Part shown: one piece after another, positions 13,890-23,038 of the stretch
How positions within the stretch are numbered: position 1 is the first letter of the stretch
How the letters are laid out: each line of letters begins with the position of its first letter
Source: Mesorhizobium shangrilense
Lineage (GTDB): Bacteria > Pseudomonadota > Alphaproteobacteria > Rhizobiales > Rhizobiaceae
Direction of reading: 5' to 3'
NCBI RefSeq assembly: GCF_040537815.1
Contig: NZ_JBEWSZ010000002.1
Span: forward strand, 248,001-312,000
DNA: 64,000 nucleotides
The notes under the pieces: model-generated
What the model saw: only the letters and a program-made list of their open reading frames with translations
Told to the model about the DNA's origin: nothing
Databases searched by the model: none
Program-made: the position numbers and the translations under genes

Positions 13890-14795
13890 ATGAAGAGAGT
13901 TCGCAAGGCAGTTTTCCCGGTCGCCGGTCTCGGCACGCGGTTTCTCCCGGCCACCAAGGCTGTTCCCAAGGAAATGCTGACCGTCGTCGACAGGCCGGTC
14001 ATCCAGTATGTGGTGGACGAAGCGCGCGAGGCGGGCATCGAGCATTTCATCTTCGTGACCGGCCGCAACAAGGCGGTGATCGAGGACCATTTCGATATCC
14101 AGTTCGAGCTCTATGACACGCTGGCACAACGCGGCAAGGACGAGCAGCTTGCCCGCCTGCAGCGGCTGCAGCCCTCGCCGGGCCAGACCAGCTTCACGCG
14201 CCAGCAGGTGCCGCTTGGCCTTGGCCATGCCGTCTGGTGCGCACGGGAACTGGTCGGCGACGAGCCCTTCGCTCTGCTCTTGCCGGACATGATCATGCAG
14301 TCGGAAAAGAGCTGCATGAAGGACATGGTCGAACTCTACGAGGAGACCGGCAACAATATTATCGCGGTGCAGGAATGCGACCCGCTTGAAACGCACAAGT
14401 ATGGCATTGTCGGCCGTGGCGAGGATACGCATCACGGCTTCCGCATCACTGAGATGGTGGAGAAGCCGAAGACGGGCACGGCCCCTTCCAATCTCTACAT
14501 CAACGGGCGCTACATCCTGCAGCCGGAGATCTTCAAGATCCTCGAAGGCCAGGAACGGGGCGCCGGCAACGAGATCCAGCTCACCGACGCGATGCTGAAG
14601 CTGGAAAAGCAGCAGCCCTTCTACGGCTACCACTACCAGGGACGCACATTCGATTGCGGCTCGCCGGAGGGGTTCGTCGAGGCCAATGTGGCCTTTGCCT
14701 TGTGGCGCAGCGACATGAACCAGAACATGGCTGGCGTCATCCGCACGCTTCTCGATGAGCTCAAGCCATCCGAACGGCGCGGCGCGGCGTTCTAG
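13890..14795 (+). CDS. galU: UTP-glucose-1-phosphate uridylyltransferase
   Basis: Makes UDP-glucose for exopolysaccharide, LPS and cyclic glucan. The 301 residues start [20 protein letters not shown], with the nucleotidyltransferase signature [20 protein letters not shown] and later EMVEKPK and a NGRYIL block, as in GalU. The ribosome site is weak (only a purine-poor stretch before ATG 13890). The gene is monocistronic as far as visible; its TAG stop is also the first three bases of a dispersed repeat (see 14793-14896). Confidence 0.95.
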   Translation: MKRVRKAVFPVAGLGTRFLPATKAVPKEMLTVVDRPVIQYVVDEAREAGIEHFIFVTGRNKAVIEDHFDIQFELYDTLAQRGKDEQLARLQRLQPSPGQTSFTRQQVPLGLGHAVWCARELVGDEPFALLLPDMIMQSEKSCMKDMVELYEETGNNIIAVQECDPLETHKYGIVGRGEDTHHGFRITEMVEKPKTGTAPSNLYINGRYILQPEIFKILEGQERGAGNEIQLTDAMLKLEKQQPFYGYHYQGRTFDCGSPEGFVEANVAFALWRSDMNQNMAGVIRTLLDELKPSERRGAAF

Positions 14796-14896
14796 GGCGG
14801 TTCTGCGTTTCACGGAAACGCAGAACCCAGAATCACTCTGATTCTTCGTTTGGCGCAGTTCCGGACGGAAAACCGTTTCCTGGGATTGCTCCAGAG
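14793..14896. repeat. Dispersed rhizobial palindromic element, copy 1
   Basis: Starts at the galU stop codon. It contains the perfect 12-base inverted repeat ggttctgcgttt (14799-14810)/aaacgcagaacc (14816-14827), followed by a block resembling ttcgttt-gcgcagttcc-ggacggaaaaccg and ending near cctgggattgctcc. The same order of blocks is seen at 40282-40410, so this is a mobile or mosaic intergenic repeat and not a simple terminator. Confidence 0.75.
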
Positions 14897-14943
14897 CCTG
14901 TTCCATCCCGACGGCATCGGGATGGGGTTCGATATGTTTGTTT

Positions 14944-14989
14944 GAGCCTGATCCCTTCCGAAAACCGGATTCATTTTTGGATCATGCTC
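14944..14989. repeat. Second palindromic repeat type (GAGCATGATCC family)
   Basis: Arms gagcctgatcc (14944-14954) and ggatcatgctc (14979-14989) flank a centre with ccgaaaaccgg. The same type occurs at 24529-24600 and, in part, around 12179-12235. It lies directly after copy 1 of the other repeat, forming a mosaic. Confidence 0.65.
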
Positions 14990-15465
14990 CCGATCAATTG
15001 CTGAATGGCGATTGCTTTGTCACGTAGAAATTCAGTCGTCTTGAGGCTTGGCGCTTTTGTGCTGCAGGCGACACTGTCTATTTGAGTGCCTGCATGACAT
15101 GTTCAATCCCGATCAATCCTAATCTGTATGACGGTGCGCCAAGGTCAGTTCATGTCAATTCTTCTGCGTTGTTGGGCAACGCAACGACTATGCGTTTGTT
15201 TGATGATCGCGATGTTTTAGCGCCTCTGTAGTAAAGCTGAAATTGTAAGGAATTTTTAGATGATTTTCTGAGTCTTTTTGAATCTGTCAATTTCCAATCG
15301 ATAGTTCAAACCGATACGATTAAAGTCGTCAATCCGAGTTTGTTGCTGATGTTGCCGAATTAGCACAGCAAATCATTATCATTAGCGGCCTCTCAAGAAT
15401 CCTTCGACTCGAATTGCAATTTTCGCGTGCAGGTTTATCCCTTGCCGCGCGGAGGGCATTTGAAA
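14990..15465 (+). promoter_or_regulatory. AT-richer leader upstream of the autotransporter gene
   Basis: About 475 bases with no gene and clearly lower GC than the flanks. It includes a repeat-like caaatcattatcattagc at 15369-15386, which resembles half of a Fur-type iron box about 80 bases before the start, and a GGAGGG ribosome site at 15451-15456. It is probably a long promoter/5' untranslated region for the autotransporter. No structured RNA family is recognised. Confidence 0.4.
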
Positions 15466-18400
15466 ATGCATGAGCTTGGGTCGACGGTCGCGCTGGTTCG
15501 CGGCAGGGTGGAACTGTGTCCAAAGCGTCGCAGGTTGCTGTTGCTGGGCACGGCGCTCGGCTCGACGCTGATGGCGCTCTCGTCTCAGTCGTTCGCGGCC
15601 AGTTGTACGCAGCCGGCATCGCCTGCTCCGATCACCGTCAGTGGCGCTGTGACGCCCATATCATGCACCAATACCGATCCGCGTACGGCGACGGTGGCCG
15701 GTGACAATGCGATCGGCATCGCGACGACCGGCAACGCAAATACCGTCGACATCACTAACAGTGGGTCGCTGACGACGGACTCGACATCGCTGATCCCCAA
15801 CCCGGTCTTCTCGCAATCGACTGGCGCGCGCGGCATTTATGCCGGTACGAACGGGGTCGGCGCCGACATCACAATCAAGAACACCGGCGACATCAACTCT
15901 TACAGCGACAGCATCAAGGCGACTGGCGACGCATCGAGCAGCCAAACGCACATCACCATCACCAATTCAGGCAACCTGACAGCCGGCCCCAATGCCGAAG
16001 GCATCTTCGGCCGCACCACCTATGGCTCCGACAATGTCGTGACCATCAACAACAGCGGCAGCATTACGACCGGCGACAGCGCATCGACGTCCGGCACCTC
16101 GACGGGCATCGTCGGCAATGTCGGCGGCGACAACGGGCTGGTCGACATCACCAACAGCGGCGCCATCACCACTTCTGGTCAGAGCGCTGCCGGTATTTCA
16201 GCCATTGCCAGCTACTATACCGGCTCCAACAGCAGCATTGTCATCAACAACAAGGCTGGCGGTACAATCACCACCACCAAGGGTGCCTATGGCATTTTTG
16301 CCCAGGCAGGCAGCATAGGTCCTGCCAATCCCGACAATGGCGGCACGATCAAGCTCACCAACGATGCCACGATCAGCGCCGGCTACATCGGTATCGGCGC
16401 CTTCACCTATGGCAGTGGCGGTGACATCACCATCACCAACAAGGCCTCCATCACGTCCGGAACGGGCGGCGACGACGGGTCGGACGGCATCAAGGCGGTG
16501 TCCAATGGTGGCGACACGACCCTCAGCGTCACCAACAGCGGGGCCATCGACACCACGGCCGGTGGGGCGAATTCGATAGGTATCGAGGCCATCAACGGCA
16601 AATTGTTCACCGGCTCGAACCTGCACATTTCCGTCACCAACACGGCAGACATCACGACCGGTGCGGATTCCGAAGGCATCTTCGCCCGCTCGGCCGGCGC
16701 AGGCGGCATGGTGACCGTTGACAACAGCGGCAACATCGTAACCGGGGCCAGTACGTCGACAAGCGGCGGATCGACCGGCATCTTCGCCGATGTCAGCGGC
16801 GACAACAGCCAGATCAGCGTCACCAACAACGGAACGATTCACACCATCGGATACAGTGCCGCCGGCATTTCGGCGATCGCCAACTATTACAGCGGCCAGG
16901 GCGACCACGGCAGCATCGTCATCAACAACAAGGCGGGCGGCACGATCACCACCGAGGGCGCCGGCGCCTATGGCATCTTCGCCCAGGCCGGTAGCGTCGG
17001 CAAGGCGAACCCGGACAATGGTGGCACGGTCCAGATCACCAACGCCGCGACGATCCATTCCGGCTACATGGGTATCGCCGGGTTCACCTATGGTAGCGGT
17101 GGCAACGTCACCATCGACAACAAGGGCGCCATCACCTCGGGCACCGGCGGGCTTGCCGGCTCGGACGGCATCAAGGCCTTGGCCAACATGGGTGACTCCA
17201 CCATCACCATCACCAACAGCGGTGACATCGACACCACCGGTGGCGGCAACAAATCCGTCGGTATCGAAGCCATCAATGGTCCATCATTCACCGGCACCGA
17301 CCTAGTTATTTCGGTGACGAACAGCGGCAATATCACCACCGCAGCCGAATCCGTGGGCATCAAGGCTGCCTCCTATGGCGCCAACGCCAAGGTGACGGTC
17401 GACAACAGCGGCAGCATCCAGACCGGCACGAGCACGTCGGGCAGCGGTGGCTCGACCGGTATCTTCGCCGACGTCACCGGCGATAACGCCCAAGTCAACG
17501 TCACCAACAGCGGTGCGATCACCACCAGCGGCAAGAGCGCCGCCGGCATTTCGGCGATCGCCAACTACTATGGCGTCAGCAACGGCACCATCATCGTTCC
17601 AACGAATAACGGCAGCGTCGTCGTCAACAACAAGGCTGGCGGCACGATCACCACGACAGGCAGTGACGCCCTCGGCATTTTCGCCCAGGCGGGCAGCAAG
17701 GAACCCGCCGGCCAGGATCCCAATCCAGACAATGGCGGCACGGTTGACGTCACCAATGCTGCAGCAATCAACTCCGGTAGCCACGGCATCGGCGCCTACA
17801 CATACGGTACCGACGGCACCGTCACCGTCACCAACAGCGGCAAGATATTCTCGACGAATGGCAACGGTATCTATGCCAAGTCGAACAGCGATGACAGCAG
17901 CGTCATCATCACCAACAGTGCCTCGGTCGGTTCGGGGAACGGCACCGCCGCCATCGCGGCCTATTCGCTCGGCGCAAACAGCGGCATCACGATCGGGATC
18001 ACGGGAACCAGCAGCGTCATCAGGGGCAATAGCGGCTTTGGCGTGATTGCCGAGGCGACTGGTGACGCGAGCAGTGTCGTTATCACCAGTGGCGCGGACA
18101 TCTACGGCAAACTCGGTGGCATCAAGGTCAACTCGACAGATGGATCGACTGTCAACATCAGCGCCGGCGGTTATGTCGGCGCGGAAAATGACCTCGCCAT
18201 CGAATCGACCGCCGGAACGGTCGAAATCAACAATTCCGGCAAGATCTTCGGCCGCGTTGTATTGAGCGGTGACGGAAACGTCATGAATATCAACGACGGC
18301 GGCCTGTTCAGGGCAATCACCGACAGCAATTTCGGCGCCGCTGGCAACACGCTCAACAATTCCGGCACCATCAATGCGTCAGGCGGTTCTGTCAGCTTCC

Positions 18401-19761
18401 TTGGCCTCGCAAGCTTCGTCAATGGCAGCACCGGCTCGGGAGCCGGCCTGACGACGATGATCGACGGCGTGGCCGGCGACAAGCTGACCACGAGCGGGAA
18501 CTTCACCGGACAGGGCAATTCAAAGCTCGGCGTCGACGTCAACTTCGCAACCAGCACCGCCGATACGCTGACGATCGGCGGCAATGCCTCCGGCCACACG
18601 GAGCTGGTCGTGAACGTTGTCGGCGGTGGCGCGCCCAATGTCTTTGTCCCCGTGGTCACGGTGACCGGGACGACGCTCGCCAGCGATTTCGAGCTGGCAG
18701 GTCCCGTAAGCGGTGGCTTCTTCACCTACGGTCTGTTCCTGCGGGGTAACACGCACGGCCTGGAATCCACTGGCCTTAGCAATGCGGCGTTCGAACTGCC
18801 CGGTGGCATGACAGGCGCGCAGAATGTGTGGCAGGACACCACCGATTTCTGGCAGGACCGCATGGCGGACCTGCGGACCGAGGCAAGCGGCGTGCACAAT
18901 GCCGACATCGTCGTATCGACACCCACCCCGCGCATGGGCGGGCTGTGGGCGCGCGCGGCAGGCGACTGGTCCGATCAGGACGGCAGCGTGAGCTATGTCG
19001 ATCCGATTTCCCACACGCCCGAGACGGTCAATCTTGATCGCAGGCAGAACACCGGTGCGTTCCTGGGCGGCGTCGACATGGGGATCGAAGGCGTTGCCGG
19101 TGGCGACGTCATGTTCGGCCTGATGGCCGGCTATGTCACGTCGACACTGGACTTCACCGCGACGGGCGACAGCTGGCAATACAAGGGCGGCACGGTTGGC
19201 GCCTATGCGACCTACCTGAACGGCGGCTTCTATCTCGATGGCCTGCTCAAGGCGGACTTCCTGAATGTCGACATCAACGACAATCACGGCAATGCCAGCA
19301 CCAATGCCACCAATATCGGCGTGCGCCTGGATACCGGCTATCGTTTCGCGACCGGCTGGGGCTTCATCGAGCCTCAGGCGAGCCTGCAATGGGTTCACAC
19401 GCAGATGGATTCCCTGTCCCTCTTCGGCGGTGATGTCTCCTTCGACAACGGCAGCAGCGGCCGTGCCCGGATCGGCGTGCGTGTCGGAACCGACATGCAG
19501 ATGAACGGCATGACCGTCACGCCGGACCTGACGCTGAGCGTCTGGAACCATTTCGGCAGCAGCAACAGCGTCGGCATCGACTTCCCCGGCAGCGCCTTCT
19601 CGACCTCCGACAGTACGGGCAATGGCACGTTTGGGGAGGTTGGCGCCGGTGTGAGCGTGGCGAGCGCCAACAACTGGTCGGGCGTTGTCCGCGGCAGCTA
19701 CCGGTTCGGCGACGGATTAAGTGCAGGGTCTCTCGGCGCGACGCTGCGCTACAGCTGGTAG
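15466..19761 (+). CDS. Large autotransporter (type Va) with repeat-built beta-helix passenger
   Basis: A 1431-residue surface protein. The start is ATG 15466, 9 bases after GGAGGG; frames open further upstream lack a site. An extended signal region (KRRRLLLLGTALGSTLMA, cleavage near SFA-AS at residue 44) leads into a passenger made of short beta-solenoid turns of the type VTNSGxIxT. On top of this lies a long repeat of about 226-234 residues: the block INNKAGGTITT recurs at about 16246, 16924 and 17626, and TGIFADV-like blocks at about 16107, 16779 and 17457. The last 275 residues (from about 1156, GGLWARAAGDWSDQDG) form the autotransporter beta-barrel, ending in the aromatic ...RYSW. The function is not identifiable; adhesion or biofilm formation is the usual role. 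It is followed by a TIGR03032-type gene. Confidence 0.9.
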   Translation: MHELGSTVALVRGRVELCPKRRRLLLLGTALGSTLMALSSQSFAASCTQPASPAPITVSGAVTPISCTNTDPRTATVAGDNAIGIATTGNANTVDITNSGSLTTDSTSLIPNPVFSQSTGARGIYAGTNGVGADITIKNTGDINSYSDSIKATGDASSSQTHITITNSGNLTAGPNAEGIFGRTTYGSDNVVTINNSGSITTGDSASTSGTSTGIVGNVGGDNGLVDITNSGAITTSGQSAAGISAIASYYTGSNSSIVINNKAGGTITTTKGAYGIFAQAGSIGPANPDNGGTIKLTNDATISAGYIGIGAFTYGSGGDITITNKASITSGTGGDDGSDGIKAVSNGGDTTLSVTNSGAIDTTAGGANSIGIEAINGKLFTGSNLHISVTNTADITTGADSEGIFARSAGAGGMVTVDNSGNIVTGASTSTSGGSTGIFADVSGDNSQISVTNNGTIHTIGYSAAGISAIANYYSGQGDHGSIVINNKAGGTITTEGAGAYGIFAQAGSVGKANPDNGGTVQITNAATIHSGYMGIAGFTYGSGGNVTIDNKGAITSGTGGLAGSDGIKALANMGDSTITITNSGDIDTTGGGNKSVGIEAINGPSFTGTDLVISVTNSGNITTAAESVGIKAASYGANAKVTVDNSGSIQTGTSTSGSGGSTGIFADVTGDNAQVNVTNSGAITTSGKSAAGISAIANYYGVSNGTIIVPTNNGSVVVNNKAGGTITTTGSDALGIFAQAGSKEPAGQDPNPDNGGTVDVTNAAAINSGSHGIGAYTYGTDGTVTVTNSGKIFSTNGNGIYAKSNSDDSSVIITNSASVGSGNGTAAIAAYSLGANSGITIGITGTSSVIRGNSGFGVIAEATGDASSVVITSGADIYGKLGGIKVNSTDGSTVNISAGGYVGAENDLAIESTAGTVEINNSGKIFGRVVLSGDGNVMNINDGGLFRAITDSNFGAAGNTLNNSGTINASGGSVSFLGLASFVNGSTGSGAGLTTMIDGVAGDKLTTSGNFTGQGNSKLGVDVNFATSTADTLTIGGNASGHTELVVNVVGGGAPNVFVPVVTVTGTTLASDFELAGPVSGGFFTYGLFLRGNTHGLESTGLSNAAFELPGGMTGAQNVWQDTTDFWQDRMADLRTEASGVHNADIVVSTPTPRMGGLWARAAGDWSDQDGSVSYVDPISHTPETVNLDRRQNTGAFLGGVDMGIEGVAGGDVMFGLMAGYVTSTLDFTATGDSWQYKGGTVGAYATYLNGGFYLDGLLKADFLNVDINDNHGNASTNATNIGVRLDTGYRFATGWGFIEPQASLQWVHTQMDSLSLFGGDVSFDNGSSGRARIGVRVGTDMQMNGMTVTPDLTLSVWNHFGSSNSVGIDFPGSAFSTSDSTGNGTFGEVGAGVSVASANNWSGVVRGSYRFGDGLSAGSLGATLRYSW

Positions 19762-19784
19762 TTCGATAGTTTGCCTAACCCTTG

Positions 19785-19805
19785 CGCCGGCCCTCGTGGC
19801 CGGCG
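19785..19805 (+). other. Hairpin between autotransporter and TIGR03032 gene
   Basis: A perfect 8-bp GC stem cgccggcc/ggccggcg with a 5-base loop lies 23 bases after the autotransporter stop. No T-run follows. It could reduce read-through into the next gene or stabilise the upstream message. Confidence 0.4.
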
Positions 19806-19850
19806 TAGTCGTTGGAGGATTTCCTTCGGGACGGCGGAGCATTCCAACAC

Positions 19851-20963
19851 ATGGGAAGCGATAGCGTGAGCAATTCCACGACCGGCGAGACCGCAGCAAA
19901 ACCGACGGAGACGTCGGCCGGCGCACAGGAACAGCAGACCAACGTTTCGCTGTCACGCGGCTTCGTCAACTGGATGGAGACGGCGCAGTGTTCGCTGGCC
20001 TTCACCTCCTACCAGAGCGGGCAGCTGTTCCTGGTTGGCCTGACCGGCGACAGGAAGACATCGATCCACCAGACCAACTTCACCCGCGCCATGGGTATCA
20101 CCATCGCCGGACAGCGCATCCTGCTTGCCTCGGACACCGCGATATGGCGGCTGGAAAACATCCTCGGCCCCGGACAGGTCGCCAACAATGTCCATGATCG
20201 CATGTATATGCCGCGCGCGGCGTCCTACACCGGCGATCTCGACATCCATGAGCTGGCCGTTCGCGACGATGGGCAGATCGTGTTCATCAACACCAAGTTC
20301 TCCTGCCTGGCGACGCTCAGCCCGACGCATTCCTTCCGGCCGCTGTGGAAGCCCTCCTTCATCAGCAAGCTGGTGCCGGAGGACCGCTGCCATCTCAACG
20401 GCCTGGCCATGCAGAACGGCCGGGCGCGCTACGTCACCGCCATCAGCCGTTCGGATTCGGTCGGCGGCTGGCGCGACCGCCGCTGGGAGGGCGGCATGAT
20501 CATCGACATCACGGAGGACAAGGTCGTCGTCGAGGACCTGTCGATGCCGCATTCGCCGCGCTTCCACGATGGTGCGCTCTGGGTGCTCGATTCCGGCCGT
20601 GGCTTCCTTGTCCGCATCGACCCCAAGACCAACGAAAAGCAGAACATCGCCTTCTGCCCCGGCTTCCTGCGCGGCCTGAGCTTTTTCGGCCGCTTTGCGC
20701 TGGTGACGGCATCGCTGCCGCGCGACGGGCTTTTCAAGGACCTGCCGCTTCAGGTCAATCTGGAGACGCGCGACGCCGAGCCACGCTGCGCGATCTACAT
20801 CATCGACCTGCACACGGGCGGCATCGCCGAATGGATCGAGCTCAGGGGGCATATCACCGAGCTGTTCGATGTCGCGGTCATGCCAGGATGTCGCTGCCCC
20901 TCGTCGGTGCCGTTGAACAGCCCGAACATGGCGTCACTGATCACGATTGATACCGATGGCTGA
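19851..20963 (+). CDS. TIGR03032 family conserved protein
   Basis: A 370-residue protein, cytoplasmic by prediction (no signal peptide). The start ATG 19851 (MGSDSVSNST) is preferred; a TTG at 19812 would add 13 residues. After a Ser/Thr/Gln-rich head of about 40 residues the core has spaced motifs (HQTNFTRAMGI, LASDTAIWRLEN, DIHELAV, FINTKFSCLATL, EDRCHLNGLAM, DSGRGFLVRID, CPGFLRGLSF) in the order I recall for the TIGR03032/DUF4915 family. These resemble blades of a beta-propeller. The biochemical role is unknown. It follows the autotransporter by 89 bases on the same strand and may be co-expressed, so a link to surface protein or matrix production is possible but unproven. Confidence 0.7.
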   Translation: MGSDSVSNSTTGETAAKPTETSAGAQEQQTNVSLSRGFVNWMETAQCSLAFTSYQSGQLFLVGLTGDRKTSIHQTNFTRAMGITIAGQRILLASDTAIWRLENILGPGQVANNVHDRMYMPRAASYTGDLDIHELAVRDDGQIVFINTKFSCLATLSPTHSFRPLWKPSFISKLVPEDRCHLNGLAMQNGRARYVTAISRSDSVGGWRDRRWEGGMIIDITEDKVVVEDLSMPHSPRFHDGALWVLDSGRGFLVRIDPKTNEKQNIAFCPGFLRGLSFFGRFALVTASLPRDGLFKDLPLQVNLETRDAEPRCAIYIIDLHTGGIAEWIELRGHITELFDVAVMPGCRCPSSVPLNSPNMASLITIDTDG

Positions 20964-20975
20964 AGCCTGATCCAT

Positions 20976-21000
20976 GCCGACCGAGACGGGTCGGCGTTCT
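20976..21000 (+). terminator. Possible terminator after the TIGR03032 gene
   Basis: Hairpin gccgacc/ggtcggc with a 6-base loop followed by gttct, in the 49-base gap between two convergent genes. The T-run is poor. Confidence 0.4.
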
Positions 21001-21012
21001 CCTGGCGATTGT

Positions 21013-22764
21013 TCAGCGCTGCAGCTTCAGCCCGAGGAAGACGCTGTTGGCCGTGTAGTTGCGTCCCGGCAGGTTGCTGGTCAGTTTCTCGGTCCGGGCG
21101 CGGCTGGTCAGGCCGACGTACCGGTTCAGCCACCATGTCAGGCCGGCCTCGGCGCTCAGCGTCAGGTCGTGGCCGTCGATACCGGTATAGTCGCGCCAGT
21201 CCAGGCCCAATGCCGCATTCCCGGTAAGATTGGCGCGGATTTGCCGCTCGCCCGTTAGCCGTCCTGAATAGAGGATGTCGCCGCTCTGGCCGGCGGTGGT
21301 CGAGTCCTCGATCATCGTCTGCCCGGTCAGGCCGATGATGGTGCCGCGCTCTGGCGACCATTTCACGTCGGCATTGACCGACGGCCCCGAAATGGCCGGC
21401 AGGCGGTCGTCGCTGATCGCCTCGCGCAGCCATCCGGCCGAAAATTCGCCGGCCAGTTTCTCGCCGAGGTCGAGCTTCGTTCCCACCCTGGCGCCGAGCG
21501 TGGTAGAGGACCGGTCGAAGCCGCTGCTGTCCACACCCAGGTCATAGACCCTGCGGCCAAGCTCCACCTCGGTGAAGGGCGTGAGCGCCGGGGATATCTC
21601 GTAGCCGGTGCGCAGCTTCATCGAGTAGAGAGTGGAATCGCGATCCTTCTGCGACAGCGAGGTGCCGTCGTTAAGCTTGGCGTCGCCAAAAGTGTCGTGC
21701 GCGATGCCGCCGGTCACCGTGAACTGCATCTTGCCGACATCTTTTTCGAGGCCGAGGCTGCCGTTCACGGTCTGACGTACCGGCTGCGAACTCGAATCGG
21801 GAACGGCGCCCGGCGCGGATGCCGATTCCGGCACGGCTTCATAACCGAGTTTGGCGATGGCGCGCAGTTCATTGTCGAGATCGACATTGAGCTGGCCTTC
21901 GATACGGCCCTGCGCGTCATGCACCTGTTCGCCGGAAATGGTCTCGCGGAAGATGCCATAGCCGTCGATGGTCGCCGAATTCTCACGCCAATCTGAGATG
22001 GCGTTGAAACGCAATGCGGTTTCCGAAAGCAGGGCAGAACTGCCGGTACTGCTCGAATCGGCGTTCGATGAAGCAGTCAAACCTTGTTCAAGCGTCGGCC
22101 GGATGATGAAAGAGCCCCATTTGACGCCGGTAGCGGCAAAGGGATCGTCCTCGGCCTTCTTCTTCTGGCCTTCGATCGCTGCCGTGCGCTCGGCGCCGGG
22201 ATCAAGCTTCAGCCTGTCGGCGGAATCGACCGTGAGGGCGCGAGAGTTGGCTGGCTGCTGATCCGTCGCCGCTGCGTCGATATCGCCGGTCGCGGCGTTG
22301 TCCGCCGCCGTTGTGGTGGTGGTCTTCTTCGCCTTCTTGTTGGCTGCGGTCTGCTTGGCGGCCTTGGCCTGGTCAGCCGTACGTTGTCTCGCTGCCGCCG
22401 ATTGGCGCGGCTTGGGCGGCGTCGGGGTGTCAGCCGATGTGTCGTCAGGGGTCGTTGGCGGGTCGAAGACGCTGGCGGTTGTGGGCGCGTCGGTATCGGG
22501 CACCGCGCCCGCGCTGGCCGGCAGGTAGGTGCGTGGGCTTTCCTGCGTCGGAGCATTGGCCGATGCTGCCTGTCCCTGACCGGCCTGGGCCCTTTTCTGC
22601 TGGTCGGCCAGGATCGCCGATTCCGACACCTCGCCGCGCAGGTCCGTTTCCTGGGCGTAGAGCAAAGCAGGCCGCAGCAGGCCGAAGACGCTCGTCGCCA
22701 GCAGCAAGGCGCAGACCGCTTTGCCCTTTCGTCCTCTTCGTTTTTCTGGCTGGACCCCGGACAT
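21013..22764 (-). CDS. Outer-membrane beta-barrel protein with long disordered N-terminal region
   Basis: A 583-residue outer-membrane protein resembling the BBP2 class of putative beta-barrel porins. A basic n-region and hydrophobic segment (VCALLLATSVFGLLRPALLYA) form a signal peptide. Residues about 40-190 are low-complexity, rich in Ala, Thr, Pro, Gln and Lys. The last 370 residues show alternating amphipathic strands (GSFIIRPTLEQGLTASSNA, LRTGYEISPALTPFTEVELG, NSVFLGLKLQR) typical of a barrel. The start is ATG 22764; GTG 22773 is an alternative, and both have a weak ribosome site. It faces the autotransporter/TIGR03032 pair. The transported substrate, if any, is not known. Confidence 0.7.
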   Translation of the reverse strand: MSGVQPEKRRGRKGKAVCALLLATSVFGLLRPALLYAQETDLRGEVSESAILADQQKRAQAGQGQAASANAPTQESPRTYLPASAGAVPDTDAPTTASVFDPPTTPDDTSADTPTPPKPRQSAAARQRTADQAKAAKQTAANKKAKKTTTTTAADNAATGDIDAAATDQQPANSRALTVDSADRLKLDPGAERTAAIEGQKKKAEDDPFAATGVKWGSFIIRPTLEQGLTASSNADSSSTGSSALLSETALRFNAISDWRENSATIDGYGIFRETISGEQVHDAQGRIEGQLNVDLDNELRAIAKLGYEAVPESASAPGAVPDSSSQPVRQTVNGSLGLEKDVGKMQFTVTGGIAHDTFGDAKLNDGTSLSQKDRDSTLYSMKLRTGYEISPALTPFTEVELGRRVYDLGVDSSGFDRSSTTLGARVGTKLDLGEKLAGEFSAGWLREAISDDRLPAISGPSVNADVKWSPERGTIIGLTGQTMIEDSTTAGQSGDILYSGRLTGERQIRANLTGNAALGLDWRDYTGIDGHDLTLSAEAGLTWWLNRYVGLTSRARTEKLTSNLPGRNYTANSVFLGLKLQR

Positions 22765-22913
22765 CGCCACCACTGCTCGCGCGGCGCACGCGCGCCATAC
22801 TTACCGAACCGTAAATGGGGATGGTTAACGGAGGGTTGAGGCGGCGGTTGATCAGCGTGCTAAAGCGCTGATGTCCGAAAGGATTTCGAGGTTTGCTCCA
22901 AGTCCCTTTTTCC

Positions 22914-22933
22914 CATGCATGGCGCCATGCATG
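22914..22933. promoter_or_regulatory. Perfect 20-bp palindrome upstream of the sugar-phosphate isomerase gene
   Basis: catgcatggc followed by gccatgcatg, a perfect self-complementary 20-mer, lies 105 bases before the chosen start at 23039. It could bind a dimeric regulator. The gap 22765-23038 also has a near CtrA-type match, TTAA-N7-TTGA at 22825-22839, and no gene. Confidence 0.45.
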
Positions 22934-23038
22934 AGCCGCCGAACCTCATGCCGTGTGGCCAGGCGAGACCCTGGAACACATGCATCACGTGGTATTTCCG
23001 TTGGACACGAACGCGGCAAAGCGTTAAGCGCATCTCCC

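Noticed and set aside
15001..15465. Possible small genes or RNA in the AT-rich leader
   Set aside because: No convincing start with ribosome site and no terminator-closed unit; kept as leader only.
18520..19551. 343-codon minus-strand frame opposite the autotransporter barrel
   Set aside because: Shadow frame; the barrel domain on the plus strand has clear strand pattern and C-terminal aromatic end.
22871..23038. 56-residue N-terminal extension of the isomerase gene
   Set aside because: Unlike the family, Cys/Arg-rich, and it crosses a 20-bp palindrome; ATG 23039 gives the normal length.
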